Shown piece after piece: positions 32,447 to 40,756 of a stretch of 64,000 bases of DNA. Under the pieces are notes generated by a model. It ran no database searches and had not been told where the DNA came from. It worked only from the letters and a program-made list of their open reading frames with translations. Numbering within the stretch: the stretch's first letter is position 1; each line of letters opens with the position of its first letter. The translations under genes and the position numbers were made by a program. Origin of the DNA: Pseudomonas sp. REP124 (GTDB taxonomy: Bacteria; Pseudomonadota; Gammaproteobacteria; Pseudomonadales; Pseudomonadaceae); assembly GCF_020164475.1 (NCBI RefSeq), contig NZ_JAIQWX010000002.1, positions 60,205 to 124,204 of the forward strand. Reading direction: 5' to 3'.

Positions 32447-34186
32447 TTAAGGACGGCTATACACCTCCCGCCCCGCAAAATACGTCTTGAGCACCTGCGT
32501 ACCCGCCAGCTCCGTCTCGGGCGCGGTGAACACATCGCGGTCGACGATGATCATGTCCGCCTGCTTGCCGGGCACCAGTGAACCGATCTGCTTTTCCAGG
32601 CCAATGGTTTTCGCCGCATTGAGCGTGTAGGCGTAGAACATGGTTTCGCGATCGATGGCTTCGGCCGCGTTCAGCACGCCCTTCGGACCTTTGCGGCTGA
32701 TCGCCTGGCCGATGGCTTTCCAGGGCTCTGGTGTGGAAACCGGCCAGTCGCTGGCACCGGAAATGGTCGCGCCGTTCTTGAGCAGCGAGCGGGCCGGATA
32801 CATGAACTGGAATTGCATGGCGTTGATGTACGGCTGCAGCAGGTCGATGCTCAGCTCGTCCGCCGAAGCCCAGTAAAGCTGCATCGAGGCGATGACATTG
32901 AGCGGCTTGAAGCGGGTGAATTCCTTGGGGTTGACCATTTGCAGGTGGGTGATGGAGTGGGCGACGTTGTTGTGCCCTTCGCGGCGCGCCTGCTCGATGC
33001 CATTGAGGGATTCACGCACGGCGCGGTCGCCGATGGAATGCACGTGCACCAGCCAGCCGCGAGCATCGGCTGCGCCCACCAGTTCGCCGAAGTGTGCAGG
33101 GTCGATCAGCAGCTCCCCGCCCTTGAGCGAGTTTTTATAGGGCGATAACAGCGACGCGGTTTTTGCGGGAAACTCCACGACGCCATCGGCAAACACCTTG
33201 ATGCCGGGCAGGCTGAGGTTGTCGACGCCGGCAAACTGCTTGCGCACCTGCTCCATGACCTCAAGGTCGGCGGGCTTGCTCTTGGGGTTGACCACCATCA
33301 GCGCGGCCACGTGCAGGTCCAGTTCACCTTTGTCGGCCAGGGCTTTGTAGGCCGGCAGTACGCCGACGTTTTTCACCGTGGGCTTGAAGTCGAACAGTGC
33401 ATCGCCAGGCACCGCGTTGGCCGCCGGGTCCATCAGCGCGGTCACGCCCAGGCTGTGGTAGAGATCGCGAGCGGCTTCGGCGGCGCCCACCAATTGTTCG
33501 AGGCTGGCCGGTGGCAGTTGCGACATCACCGCCGACAGACCGGCGTCGGCGACGAAGCCGTTCGGCGTGTTGTCCGGGTGGTGGCCGATGGTCGCCACTG
33601 CCTCACCGGTCAGCGCCTTGACCCGCGCAGCATCGATGCCCGCGCGTTTGAGCAACGCCTTGTTGGCCCAGCCGGTGTGGTAATCCCAGCCGAGGAACAG
33701 GATCGGCGTGTCTTTCCATTCACCCTGGTTGAAGCGCTTTTCGAACTCCGCCACCTCGCTCCAGTAGGTCGAGGGCGTGCCGCTAACGCTCAGGATGTCG
33801 CCGTGCCGGGCCTTTCCGTTGTCGCGCCATTCGCGCAGGCGTTGCTCCAGTTCGTCGAACGGCAGCATTTGCGTTTCGAGGTCGGCGGACTTGAGCTTCA
33901 CCCCGCCAAACACCGCATGACTGTGGGTGTCGATGAAGCCGGGCATCAGCACCTTGCCCTGCAAATCGATGACGTCAGTGCCGGGCTCCTTCAGCGCCAT
34001 CACCTCGGAGTCGCTGCCCACTTTGACGACCTTTCCGTTCTCCACCGCGACGGCCTGTTGCAGTCCTTTGCCCTGCTGCGCCGTGAAGACTTTGCCGTTA
34101 TGCAAAATCAAGTCGGTCGCCGCCATGCTTTCCATTGAGGAAAGACCAATGGCCACCGCCAATGCCGACAGGAATACTCGCTTCAT
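32447..34186 (-). CDS. Exported amidohydrolase, YtcJ-like (Amidohydro_3)
   Basis: The 579-residue protein has a signal peptide (cleavage near ESMAA) and then a composite-TIM-barrel amidohydrolase. Metal-binding GFIDTHSHAVFGG is near residue 85-97, VHVHSIGDRAVRESL lies in the middle, and SGASDWPVSTPEPW carries the catalytic aspartate. The C-terminal beta domain ends in GKQADMIIVDRDVF. YtcJ-type enzymes hydrolyse amide or cyclic C-N bonds of unknown substrates. It is divergent from the LysR gene, 106 bp apart, which probably controls it. Confidence 0.87.
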   Translation of the reverse strand: MKRVFLSALAVAIGLSSMESMAATDLILHNGKVFTAQQGKGLQQAVAVENGKVVKVGSDSEVMALKEPGTDVIDLQGKVLMPGFIDTHSHAVFGGVKLKSADLETQMLPFDELEQRLREWRDNGKARHGDILSVSGTPSTYWSEVAEFEKRFNQGEWKDTPILFLGWDYHTGWANKALLKRAGIDAARVKALTGEAVATIGHHPDNTPNGFVADAGLSAVMSQLPPASLEQLVGAAEAARDLYHSLGVTALMDPAANAVPGDALFDFKPTVKNVGVLPAYKALADKGELDLHVAALMVVNPKSKPADLEVMEQVRKQFAGVDNLSLPGIKVFADGVVEFPAKTASLLSPYKNSLKGGELLIDPAHFGELVGAADARGWLVHVHSIGDRAVRESLNGIEQARREGHNNVAHSITHLQMVNPKEFTRFKPLNVIASMQLYWASADELSIDLLQPYINAMQFQFMYPARSLLKNGATISGASDWPVSTPEPWKAIGQAISRKGPKGVLNAAEAIDRETMFYAYTLNAAKTIGLEKQIGSLVPGKQADMIIVDRDVFTAPETELAGTQVLKTYFAGREVYSRP

Positions 34187-34292
34187 CGTCCCACACCTTT
34201 TTCTTGTTGGAATGGCCGGAGACTAGCGAAGTACGTGACAGTGCAGAATACTCACCCCACGCAACTCATACTTTCCAGACAGGAAACACTGA

Positions 34293-35207
34293 ATGGACCA
34301 GCTCAGCGCCATCGCCATGTTTGTCGAGACCGCCGACCAGGGCAGCTTCACCCGGGCCGCCTCGCAATTGGGCAAGACCACCTCGGCACTGACCCGCGCC
34401 ATCACCCACCTTGAAGAAGAGTTGGGCACGCGCCTGTTCGAGCGCTCCACGCGGCGAATCGCCCTGACCGAAGCCGGGGAACTTTTCCTCGCCAGCTCCA
34501 GGCAAGTGCTCACGCAACTGGAGCAGGCCCGGGAAGACATCGATCAGCTGCAGAGCGAGATGTACGGCCTGTTGCGCATCACCGCCCCGCCCTCCTTCGC
34601 GCCGGCCTTTCTCAATGCGGTGTGCTGTCGCTTTCTGGAGCTGTATCCGCAGATGCGCCTGGACGTGGTGTTGACCGATGAATTCGTCGACCTCGCCGAA
34701 GGCCGCTTCGACCTGGCCGTGCGCGACGGCCCGGTGGAGCTGCCCGACCTGATCACCCGCCCCCTGACCGCCAACCGCATCCTCCTGTGCGCCAGCCCCC
34801 AATACCTGCAACGCAACCCGCTGCCCGTGCAACCGGACACCTTCGCTCAGCATGACTGGCTGCTGTTCCGCCATCCGGCCCTGAACCCGCATTTCTGGTG
34901 GATCGAACACAACGGCGAACGCCAGCGCATCCCGCAGCCGGTTCCACGCCTGAGCAGCGACAACTACGATTTACTGTTCAGCGCGCTGCTGGCTGGCCGG
35001 GGTTTGCAGTTCTGCCCGCAATGGAGCGCCGCGCCGTACATCAGGCGCGGCGAACTGGTGCACCTGCTGCCCGAAGCCGACCTCGATCCGGAGCAGTTCG
35101 GCCGAAAGATTCATGTGATTTACCCGGCGCACCGGCGGCATACGCGCAAGCATCAGGCGTTTATCCAGTGCCTGAATGAGTATCTGGATGAGCGGGAGTT
35201 ACATTGA
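34293..35207 (+). CDS. LysR-family transcriptional regulator
   Basis: The 304-residue protein has an N-terminal LysR helix-turn-helix (AIAMFVETADQGSFTRAASQ; GKTTSALTRAITHLEEELGT) and a type-2 periplasmic-binding effector domain (LRITAPPSFAPAFLNAVCCR; LLFSALLAGRGLQFCPQW). It belongs to the DsdA/PecT-like group where position-specific effectors are mostly unknown. It is divergent from the exported amidohydrolase gene, the usual LysR arrangement for target and regulator. The start follows AGGAAACACTGA. Confidence 0.88.
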   Translation: MDQLSAIAMFVETADQGSFTRAASQLGKTTSALTRAITHLEEELGTRLFERSTRRIALTEAGELFLASSRQVLTQLEQAREDIDQLQSEMYGLLRITAPPSFAPAFLNAVCCRFLELYPQMRLDVVLTDEFVDLAEGRFDLAVRDGPVELPDLITRPLTANRILLCASPQYLQRNPLPVQPDTFAQHDWLLFRHPALNPHFWWIEHNGERQRIPQPVPRLSSDNYDLLFSALLAGRGLQFCPQWSAAPYIRRGELVHLLPEADLDPEQFGRKIHVIYPAHRRHTRKHQAFIQCLNEYLDERELH

Positions 35208-35223
35208 TTCACGCCCCTCTTCA

Positions 35224-35308
35224 CAGCAGGAACGAGCTTGCACGCGATGCAGGCCCAGACACCGCGGGAAATCAGGAAGCCCACATCATCGTTGACGACC
35301 ACCGGAAG
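35224..35308. repeat. Decayed REP pair
   Basis: GCAGGAACGAGCTTGCACGCG and the later ATCATCGTTGACGACCACCGG resemble REP units and their spacer with several mismatches and truncation. It looks like a degenerating copy. Confidence 0.5.
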
Positions 35309-35351
35309 CCAGGTAGTCCGGATCCCGTTTTGCTAATCCTGAACTCGATCC

Positions 35352-35390
35352 ATGTAGCAACTGGCGAAGCCTGCGTTCGACTGCTACAAG
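35352..35390. repeat. Single-arm family-2 repeat
   Basis: TGTAGCAACTGGCGAAGCCTGCG followed by a short inverted end (CTGCTACAAGG) is a shortened copy of the family at 20761, 31373 and 52625. Confidence 0.5.
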
Positions 35391-35434
35391 GATCGCGTTC
35401 TGGCTCAACGGACTGAACTTAAGGTTTGCCCAAC

Positions 35435-36316
35435 TCAGTCAATGTACTCCCCCACCACCTCGACAATCCGCCGAGCAATGTGCTCGACATGCGTCTCCAG
35501 TGCAAAGTGCCCGGTATCCAGCAACTCCACAACAGCATTCGGATTGTCGCGCTTGTAGGCCTCAGCCCCCGGCGGGATGAAGAACGGATCGCCTTTGCCC
35601 CAGATCGCCAGCGTCGGCACCTTCGTATCACGGAAGAACTGCTGGAACGCCGGATACAGCTTCAGGTTGTTCTGGTAGTCGAAAAACAGGTCCAGCTGAA
35701 TGTCCTTGTTACCCGGCCGCTCCAGCAGCAGCGCATCCAGATAGTAAGCCTCGGGGGCGATGAGATCAGGATTGCTCACCCCTTCCACATACTGCCAGCG
35801 AGTGCCTTCCAGATGCAGGATGGCATCCTTGATCACCTGCCGATTGGCCGGCGACGGGTCTGCCCAGTACTGGCGGATCGGCGCCCAGGCCTCCCCCAGA
35901 CCTTCAAGATAGGCGTTGCCGTTCTGCGAAACGATCGCGCTCACCCGCTCCGGATAGGCCAGCGCCAGGCGCAGGCCGGTGGGCGCGCCGTAGTCGAAGA
36001 AGTACATCGCATAACGCTTGAGCTCCAGCACATCGACAAACTGACGAATCGTCTCGCCGATGGCGTCGAAGGTGTAACGGTAATTGCGCTGCGCCGGAAC
36101 CTCGGTGAAGCCGAAACCCGGCAGATCCGGTGCGATCAGCCGGTACTTGTCCGCCAGCAGCGGGATCAGGTCACGGAACTGGTGCGACGAGCTGGGGAAT
36201 CCGTGCAACAGCAACAGCACCGGTGCATCCGCAGCGCCCGCTTCGCGATAGAAAACCTTCACGCCATCGGCTTCGACGGACTTGTAGGCAACCTGAATGT
36301 GTTGAGAAATGGTCAT
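35435..36316 (-). CDS. Alpha/beta hydrolase, epoxide hydrolase/haloalkane dehalogenase-like (Asp nucleophile)
   Basis: The 293-residue protein has the oxyanion motif HGFPSSSHQFRDLI (H38-G39-F40-P41), and the nucleophile position reads FFDYGAPTG with D108, not serine. This is the pattern of epoxide hydrolases and dehalogenases, which attack through an aspartate ester. The general base is probably the histidine in DTGHFALETH near the C-terminus, and WGKGDPFFIPPG carries the acid. The ATG at 36316 follows GAGGGC. It is divergent from the CGNR regulator, and the interval holds two long GTAAC/GTTAC palindromes. Confidence 0.85.
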   Translation of the reverse strand: MTISQHIQVAYKSVEADGVKVFYREAGAADAPVLLLLHGFPSSSHQFRDLIPLLADKYRLIAPDLPGFGFTEVPAQRNYRYTFDAIGETIRQFVDVLELKRYAMYFFDYGAPTGLRLALAYPERVSAIVSQNGNAYLEGLGEAWAPIRQYWADPSPANRQVIKDAILHLEGTRWQYVEGVSNPDLIAPEAYYLDALLLERPGNKDIQLDLFFDYQNNLKLYPAFQQFFRDTKVPTLAIWGKGDPFFIPPGAEAYKRDNPNAVVELLDTGHFALETHVEHIARRIVEVVGEYID

Positions 36317-36330
36317 GGCTAAGCCCTCAT

Positions 36331-36360
36331 GTAACTTGTTAAATTGATTTTGCCGGTTAC
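36331..36360. promoter_or_regulatory. CGNR-associated operator A (30 bp, GTAAC...GTTAC)
   Basis: The left arm is GTAACTTGTTAAA and the right arm TTTTGCCGGTTAC (complement GTAACCGGCAAAA), with 4 bases between. It lies 15 bp upstream of the alpha/beta hydrolase start. The same architecture recurs at 36385-36414, 40027-40057, 40068-40098 and 40827-40857. Confidence 0.65.
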
Positions 36361-36384
36361 TGATTTCCATTCTGCACGGGATTT

Positions 36385-36414
36385 GTAACTAGTCAAATGC
36401 TTTTTATCGGTTAC
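36385..36414. promoter_or_regulatory. CGNR-associated operator B (30 bp)
   Basis: The left arm is GTAACTAGTCAAA and the right arm TTTTATCGGTTAC, with 4 bases between. It lies 31 bp before the first CGNR regulator start. With site A it brackets the divergent promoter region; the starts of A and B are 54 bp apart. Confidence 0.65.
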
Positions 36415-36444
36415 ACTCTGCACATCGACTCATCGGAAATTGTC

Positions 36445-37029
36445 ATGACCACCTCCCCCATCGAACTGCCCGCCCCGCTGATACTCGCCGACCACCCGGC
36501 GCTAGATCTGTTGAACACTCAAATGATGGTCGACGGCCAGCGCCGCGATCTGCTGACCAGTGATGCCGATGCGGCGCAGTGGCTGGAGCAGACCGGCTTT
36601 GGACCGGCGGATGAAATGGTGGTGGGTGACGGGCATTTGCTTGCCCGATTGCGCACGTTGCGCGACTGCATCGAAGACCTGCTCGCCGCTCGCCGGGAGA
36701 ATCGCTTGGCGGATCCGGCGGCACTCAATGGCTTTCTGCTGCAAGCGGTGCCGCAACTGATCTGGGAGGAAGCCGGCGCCCCGCTGCTCGATCGCTTCCG
36801 CCAGGCTGAGGCCACCAACCAGCGCCTTGGCCGCCTGGCCTACAACGCCGCCGAACTACTGGCCGAAGGCGATTTCAACCTCGTGCGTAAATGCGAAAGC
36901 GCGGACTGTTCACTGATGTTTTACGACCGCACCAAGTCGCACAAACGGCGCTGGTGCAGCATGGCGTTGTGCGGAAACCGGCATAAGGTCGCCGAGTTCC
37001 GCAAGCGGCGTCAGGGCGGTGCGTCATGA
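36445..37029 (+). CDS. CGNR zinc-finger regulator 1 (ABATE domain)
   Basis: The 194-residue protein has an N-terminal ABATE domain (LILADHPALDLLNTQM through the helical middle) and a C-terminal CGNR zinc finger. Four cysteines occur as C-x4-C (CESADC) and C-x4-C (CSMALC, followed by GNR), with basic RRWCSMALCGNRHKVAEFRKRR for DNA contact. The family is predicted to be a stress-responsive or ligand-sensing transcription regulator; few members are characterised. It is divergent from the alpha/beta hydrolase gene. The start at 36445 gives the typical DHPALDLLN distance; the ribosome site is weak. Confidence 0.85.
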   Translation: MTTSPIELPAPLILADHPALDLLNTQMMVDGQRRDLLTSDADAAQWLEQTGFGPADEMVVGDGHLLARLRTLRDCIEDLLAARRENRLADPAALNGFLLQAVPQLIWEEAGAPLLDRFRQAEATNQRLGRLAYNAAELLAEGDFNLVRKCESADCSLMFYDRTKSHKRRWCSMALCGNRHKVAEFRKRRQGGAS

Positions 37030-37087
37030 ACTTGTAGAGATCAATTGCCAGCTTTAGCGCTCAAAAGTCTCAAAATCGGAGATGTTC

Positions 37088-38044
37088 ATGACCACCTCAC
37101 CCCTTCAGCTGGACTGGCTGAGTCGCCTGCTGGACATGATGACTGTAAGAGGTCGGCTGGAAATCCGTTGTGCGTACGGAGCCCCTTGGCAAGTAGCCTA
37201 TGAAGACTCGGAACCGGGAGAGATGCCCTACCACGTGATATTGCGGGGTACAGCCACTTTGCAAACGCCGGGCATGAGTATCCCCCGGCGATTACAGGCA
37301 GGTGATGTCGTGGTGGTGCTCGATGGATCTCGGCATGTGCTCAACGACGGGAGTGGAGAAATCCCTGCGCAAGCAATTCACCGTAATGAGCTCAATCTGG
37401 TGGTTAGCGAGAACGCCGGTACCCGAGAGCGACTGGAGATGCTGTGTGGCCGTTTCGTGATCACACCGCCCCATGATCGCTTCATCCGTGAATACTTGCC
37501 CGGAACCCTGATTGTCCGCACATCGAACCCGGCACACTCGCCTGACACTCAGACCGCTGCGCAACTGGCCAGCCTTCTGAACTTGATGAGGGCAGAATCC
37601 ATCGCTGCGAGCCTGGGCGGCAACGCCATGCTGAACGCTTTGTCCGCCGCGCTGCTGACGATGACATTGCGGCTGGCCAGCGAGTCTGCGGATACGCCGA
37701 CCGGCTTGTTGGCGATGGCTGCACATCCGAGGCTCGCTCCCGCATTGACCGCTATTTTCAACGACCCTGCTCACCCGTGGACACTCCCTGAGCTGGCGGA
37801 CCTGTGCAACATGTCCCGGGCAACCCTTATCCGCCACTTCCAGGAAAAGGTCGGCAAATCGGCGAATGCTATTTTGACTGACCTGCGAATGACCATTGCG
37901 GCGAATGAACTGACCTCCACAACGTTGCCGACCGAGGTCGTCGCCGAGAGGGTGGGTTATCAATCGGTGGCTGCGTTTCGACGCGCTTTCGCTCAGCGCA
38001 TGGGCATGACACCGGGGGATATGCGTCGATCAAATCAGGGATGA
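37088..38044 (+). CDS. AraC-family regulator with cupin_6 domain
   Basis: The 318-residue protein has an N-terminal cupin (residues about 5-190: DMMTVRGRLEIRCAYGAPWQ; LQAGDVVVVLDGSRHVLNDG) and a C-terminal AraC HTH pair (about 220-315: PWTLPELADLCNMSRATLIR; AERVGYQSVAAFRRAFAQRM). I start at the second ATG (37088) because GGAG sits six bases before it and directly against the first. RclR, which senses hypochlorous acid, belongs to this cupin_6 group, and DUF417 (RclC-like) genes lie 3 kb away. Only 58 bp separate it from the CGNR gene. Confidence 0.85.
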   Translation: MTTSPLQLDWLSRLLDMMTVRGRLEIRCAYGAPWQVAYEDSEPGEMPYHVILRGTATLQTPGMSIPRRLQAGDVVVVLDGSRHVLNDGSGEIPAQAIHRNELNLVVSENAGTRERLEMLCGRFVITPPHDRFIREYLPGTLIVRTSNPAHSPDTQTAAQLASLLNLMRAESIAASLGGNAMLNALSAALLTMTLRLASESADTPTGLLAMAAHPRLAPALTAIFNDPAHPWTLPELADLCNMSRATLIRHFQEKVGKSANAILTDLRMTIAANELTSTTLPTEVVAERVGYQSVAAFRRAFAQRMGMTPGDMRRSNQG

Positions 38045-38073
38045 AACCCCGCGTCCGCTCTAGCGGGAATGAC

Positions 38074-38109
38074 TGAACCAGGTGCGTACAACGATTCGCA
38101 CCTGGTTCA
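38074..38109. terminator. 13-bp perfect hairpin between convergent genes
   Basis: TGAACCAGGTGCG pairs perfectly with CGCACCTGGTTCA across a 10-base loop. It sits between the AraC stop and the SDR stop, where a bidirectional terminator would be, but no T run follows on either strand. Confidence 0.45.
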
Positions 38110-38144
38110 GGTCATGGCTGGAATGGTGAAAGGCTAGCGCAAAC

Positions 38145-38915
38145 TCAAACGGCTTTCACTTCTCCCCCGTCCATGCGCAGAGCGGACCCCGTTATCCAGC
38201 GTGCGGAAGGGGAAACCAGAAAGGCCAACAGGTCTGCAATCTCTTCAGGTTCTCCGAATCTGGATATTCCGGCATTTTGCGGAAACCTGATCAGCGCCTC
38301 CTCGTCACTCATGCCATTGGCAGACGCCCACTTTTGCACAAATGATCGTCTGCGCCCTGTCATCACCGGCCCCGGCATCACACTGTTCACCTGGACGCCG
38401 TCTTCAATTCCACGATCCGCGAAAGCCTTGGCCAGAGCCACAATGGCTGCATTGATGGCCGCCACGGCGGCGTACCCGGATTTGGGTACCTGCGCCGAGT
38501 TGCCGGACATCATGACCACCGCACCTGCGGATGCCTTCAAAGCCGGCCACGCAGCCAGCGTAAGCCGTCGCGCGCCGTGCAGCTTGAGCTCGGTCGCCTG
38601 GTCCCATTGGTCGTCAGTCATCTCGAACAGATCGATTTGAGGTACTGCACCGGCGATATTCAGCAGGGCGTCGATTCTGCCGAACTTCGCCATCACTTGA
38701 TCTATCACCACCTTCGGCACACCTGGTGCGGCGATATCGGCATCGATGATCAACGACTCGGCCCCTGTCTCGTGAACGTACCTTGCGGTTTCCTCGAGGT
38801 TTTCACGATGCCTGGCCACCAGCACTATCGCTTCGAAGTCCTTCGCCAACCGGATCGCAGTCGCGCGACCGATTCCCTGACTTGCACCTGTGACAATCGC
38901 AACCGACTTCGCCAT
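38145..38915 (-). CDS. SDR-family protein lacking the catalytic lysine
   Basis: The 256-residue protein has the classical cofactor motif TGASQGIG (residues 9-16), NIAGA, a serine in MMSGNSAQ and a tyrosine in KSGYAAVAA. The YxxxK signature is broken: the position of lysine is alanine (YAAVA). The C-terminal RFGEPEEIADLLAFLVSPSA and ITGSALRMDGG are normal for the family. It may have altered chemistry or act as a binding protein. The ATG at 38915 follows AGGAGG. It is 34 bp downstream of the quinone oxidoreductase gene in one operon, whose divergent CGNR regulator is encoded upstream. Confidence 0.83.
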   Translation of the reverse strand: MAKSVAIVTGASQGIGRATAIRLAKDFEAIVLVARHRENLEETARYVHETGAESLIIDADIAAPGVPKVVIDQVMAKFGRIDALLNIAGAVPQIDLFEMTDDQWDQATELKLHGARRLTLAAWPALKASAGAVVMMSGNSAQVPKSGYAAVAAINAAIVALAKAFADRGIEDGVQVNSVMPGPVMTGRRRSFVQKWASANGMSDEEALIRFPQNAGISRFGEPEEIADLLAFLVSPSARWITGSALRMDGGEVKAV

Positions 38916-38949
38916 TGAAGCCTCCTGATTCGAGTAATGTGAAGGGAAT

Positions 38950-39924
38950 TCAGTCGACGACAACGACCATTTTGCCGGCCGCTTCGTTTGCTTCCATGAC
39001 GCGATGAGCCTCATGAATCTCCTCAAAGCTGAAGATCCGGGTCGGTTTGACATCGAGCCGCCCGGCCTCCGCTTCTTGCGCAATCGCCTGCAACGGCACA
39101 TCGGATAACGGGAAACCTTCAGTTCCGAAAACGAAGCTGCCGAAGAATGTGAGATAGACGCCACTGGACATCTGCAGCAGCGGATTGAAGTCCGCGATCG
39201 GATCAAGCCCGCCCAGCCATCCTGCGAGACACACGCGGCCACCGCGACGCACGATCGCCAGAGAATCGATCACCGTGCTGTTACCCACCAGATCAAGTAC
39301 CGAATCGAAGGTTTTCGCGCCCTCGATTCGGGTCGACAATTGCGGCCCCTCCAACTCAACGGCCCAAGCGCCAAGAGCTTTCAGCATCTGCGCGCGTTTT
39401 TCACTACGGGTCGTGGCAACCACCCGGACGCCCGCATTCACCGCCAGCTTCAAAGCTGCCTGCCCGAAAGACGATGTTGCGCCGCGAATGAGCAGTGTCT
39501 GGCCCTTCTCGATTTCCAGGTTGCGGAAAAGACATGTCCACGCCGTCGCATAGGTTTCCGGGATTGCGGCCAGTTCCGCCCAGGGCAACTCGGCATTGAT
39601 CAATGCGACGTTGGAAACCGGCGCTCGCGTGTATTGCGCATAACTGCCGTTGATCGTACGACCCAGGCCGCCCATCAGCGCGGCCACCTTCGCACCGATC
39701 GGGAATTCGCCGCCGGGACATGACTTCACTATGCCCACGCATTCAATTCCGCTGACAGGCGCCGATTCCGCCCATTCACCACGGCGCATGTGCATTTCAG
39801 CGTGATTGATTCCGAACGCCTTGATCTGGATGACCACGAAACCATCCTGAGCCACCGGCTCAGGGATGTTCCGGTAAACCAGACTGTCCAGGCCGCCGAA
39901 TTTTTCTAGAACGATCGCTTTCAT
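38950..39924 (-). CDS. Zinc-independent quinone oxidoreductase/enoyl reductase-family MDR protein
   Basis: The 324-residue medium-chain reductase has an N-terminal GroES-like domain (FGINHAEMHMRRGEW) and a Rossmann domain with RGATSSFGQAALKLAV binding NADPH. No zinc-ligand cysteine cluster is present, as expected for quinone oxidoreductases. Such enzymes reduce quinones or conjugated carbonyls and protect against electrophiles. The ATG at 39924 follows AGGAG. It is the first gene of the operon with the divergent SDR. The interval to the second CGNR gene carries two operator-like palindromes. Confidence 0.87.
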   Translation of the reverse strand: MKAIVLEKFGGLDSLVYRNIPEPVAQDGFVVIQIKAFGINHAEMHMRRGEWAESAPVSGIECVGIVKSCPGGEFPIGAKVAALMGGLGRTINGSYAQYTRAPVSNVALINAELPWAELAAIPETYATAWTCLFRNLEIEKGQTLLIRGATSSFGQAALKLAVNAGVRVVATTRSEKRAQMLKALGAWAVELEGPQLSTRIEGAKTFDSVLDLVGNSTVIDSLAIVRRGGRVCLAGWLGGLDPIADFNPLLQMSSGVYLTFFGSFVFGTEGFPLSDVPLQAIAQEAEAGRLDVKPTRIFSFEEIHEAHRVMEANEAAGKMVVVVD

Positions 39925-40026
39925 GAGGTGCTCCTGATGGGCCGTGAAGGCCTGTTCGAATTCATTTCGTCGCCAGAGGAAACCGCCACGACTATCCATC
40001 TGCGATAGCATGGCGGCGCCCAAAAA

Positions 40027-40057
40027 GTAACCTGCCTGATTCCGTTTATGAGGTTAT
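40027..40057. promoter_or_regulatory. CGNR-associated operator E (31 bp, partly degenerate)
   Basis: The ends GTAACCT and AGGTTAT are inverted at exactly the 31-bp span of sites C and D. The left half GTAACCTGCCTGATTC closely matches GTAACCTTTTTGATTC of site D. It lies 103 bp upstream of the quinone oxidoreductase start. Confidence 0.5.
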
Positions 40058-40067
40058 TAACGGTTGA

Positions 40068-40098
40068 GTAACTTGTCAAACATATTTTGACCGGTTAC
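40068..40098. promoter_or_regulatory. CGNR-associated operator C (31 bp)
   Basis: The left arm is GTAACTTGTCAAA and the right arm TTTGACCGGTTAC, separated by CATAT; the arms match at 11 of 13 positions. It lies 35 bp before the second CGNR regulator start, as site B does before the first. Confidence 0.65.
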
Positions 40099-40132
40099 TA
40101 TTTTTGCCAGCTTTGTAATGGCGGAGAGTCCA

Positions 40133-40756
40133 ATGCGTACCCACTTGAGCGAACCGGCTATCTTCATCGCAGATGCCCCGGCGCTGGATTTCCTCAATTC
40201 AATTGCGACCCCGATCGACGAAATCGTTGACTGGATTGGCGATGCCGACGGATTGCTGGACTGGCTGGAACAGTCGGGGTGGGTAAGCCGGCAAACGCTG
40301 GAGGGCGTCGCGCAAAGTGCCATGCCTGGTGAGCTGGATGGCGTCGCTGCACAAGCGAGGGCGTTGCGGGGTTGGTTCAGAGCATTCGTTCTCAAGCATC
40401 AGGGAACACCGCTGACCCCTGAGGTCATGGACGAGTTAGCGACGCTTAACCGTTTGCTTGAAAGAGACGACGGCTTTACGCAGATCACCCTCGCCAACCA
40501 GGGTCCCGCCAGCCTGCAGCTTCAGCCGCGTCGACGCTGGAAAACACCTGAATCCCTGCTGCTGCCGATCGGTGAAGTGCTGGCAAAATTCATCTGCGAG
40601 GAAGACTTTGCCGATGTCAAAAGCTGCGAGGGTGCCGGTTGTACGCTGATGTTCGTAGACCATACCCGAGGTAAAAAGCGTCGCTGGTGCAGCATGGCGG
40701 TGTGTGGAAATCGCGCCAAGGCCGCAGCGCATCGCCAGCGCAAGAAACTTCTGTGA
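40133..40756 (+). CDS. CGNR zinc-finger regulator 2 (ABATE domain)
   Basis: The 207-residue paralogue of the 36445 gene has an ABATE domain (FIADAPALDFLNSIATPIDE) and the C-terminal zinc finger with C-x4-C (CEGAGC) and C-x4-C (CSMAVC, followed by GNR), then AKAAAHRQRKK. The start is the ATG at 40133 behind GGAGAG; an ATG at 40118 lies before the ribosome site. It is divergent from the quinone oxidoreductase-SDR operon and has operator-like palindromes on both sides (40068 and 40827), which suggests autoregulation and control of both neighbours. Confidence 0.86.
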   Translation: MRTHLSEPAIFIADAPALDFLNSIATPIDEIVDWIGDADGLLDWLEQSGWVSRQTLEGVAQSAMPGELDGVAAQARALRGWFRAFVLKHQGTPLTPEVMDELATLNRLLERDDGFTQITLANQGPASLQLQPRRRWKTPESLLLPIGEVLAKFICEEDFADVKSCEGAGCTLMFVDHTRGKKRRWCSMAVCGNRAKAAAHRQRKKLL

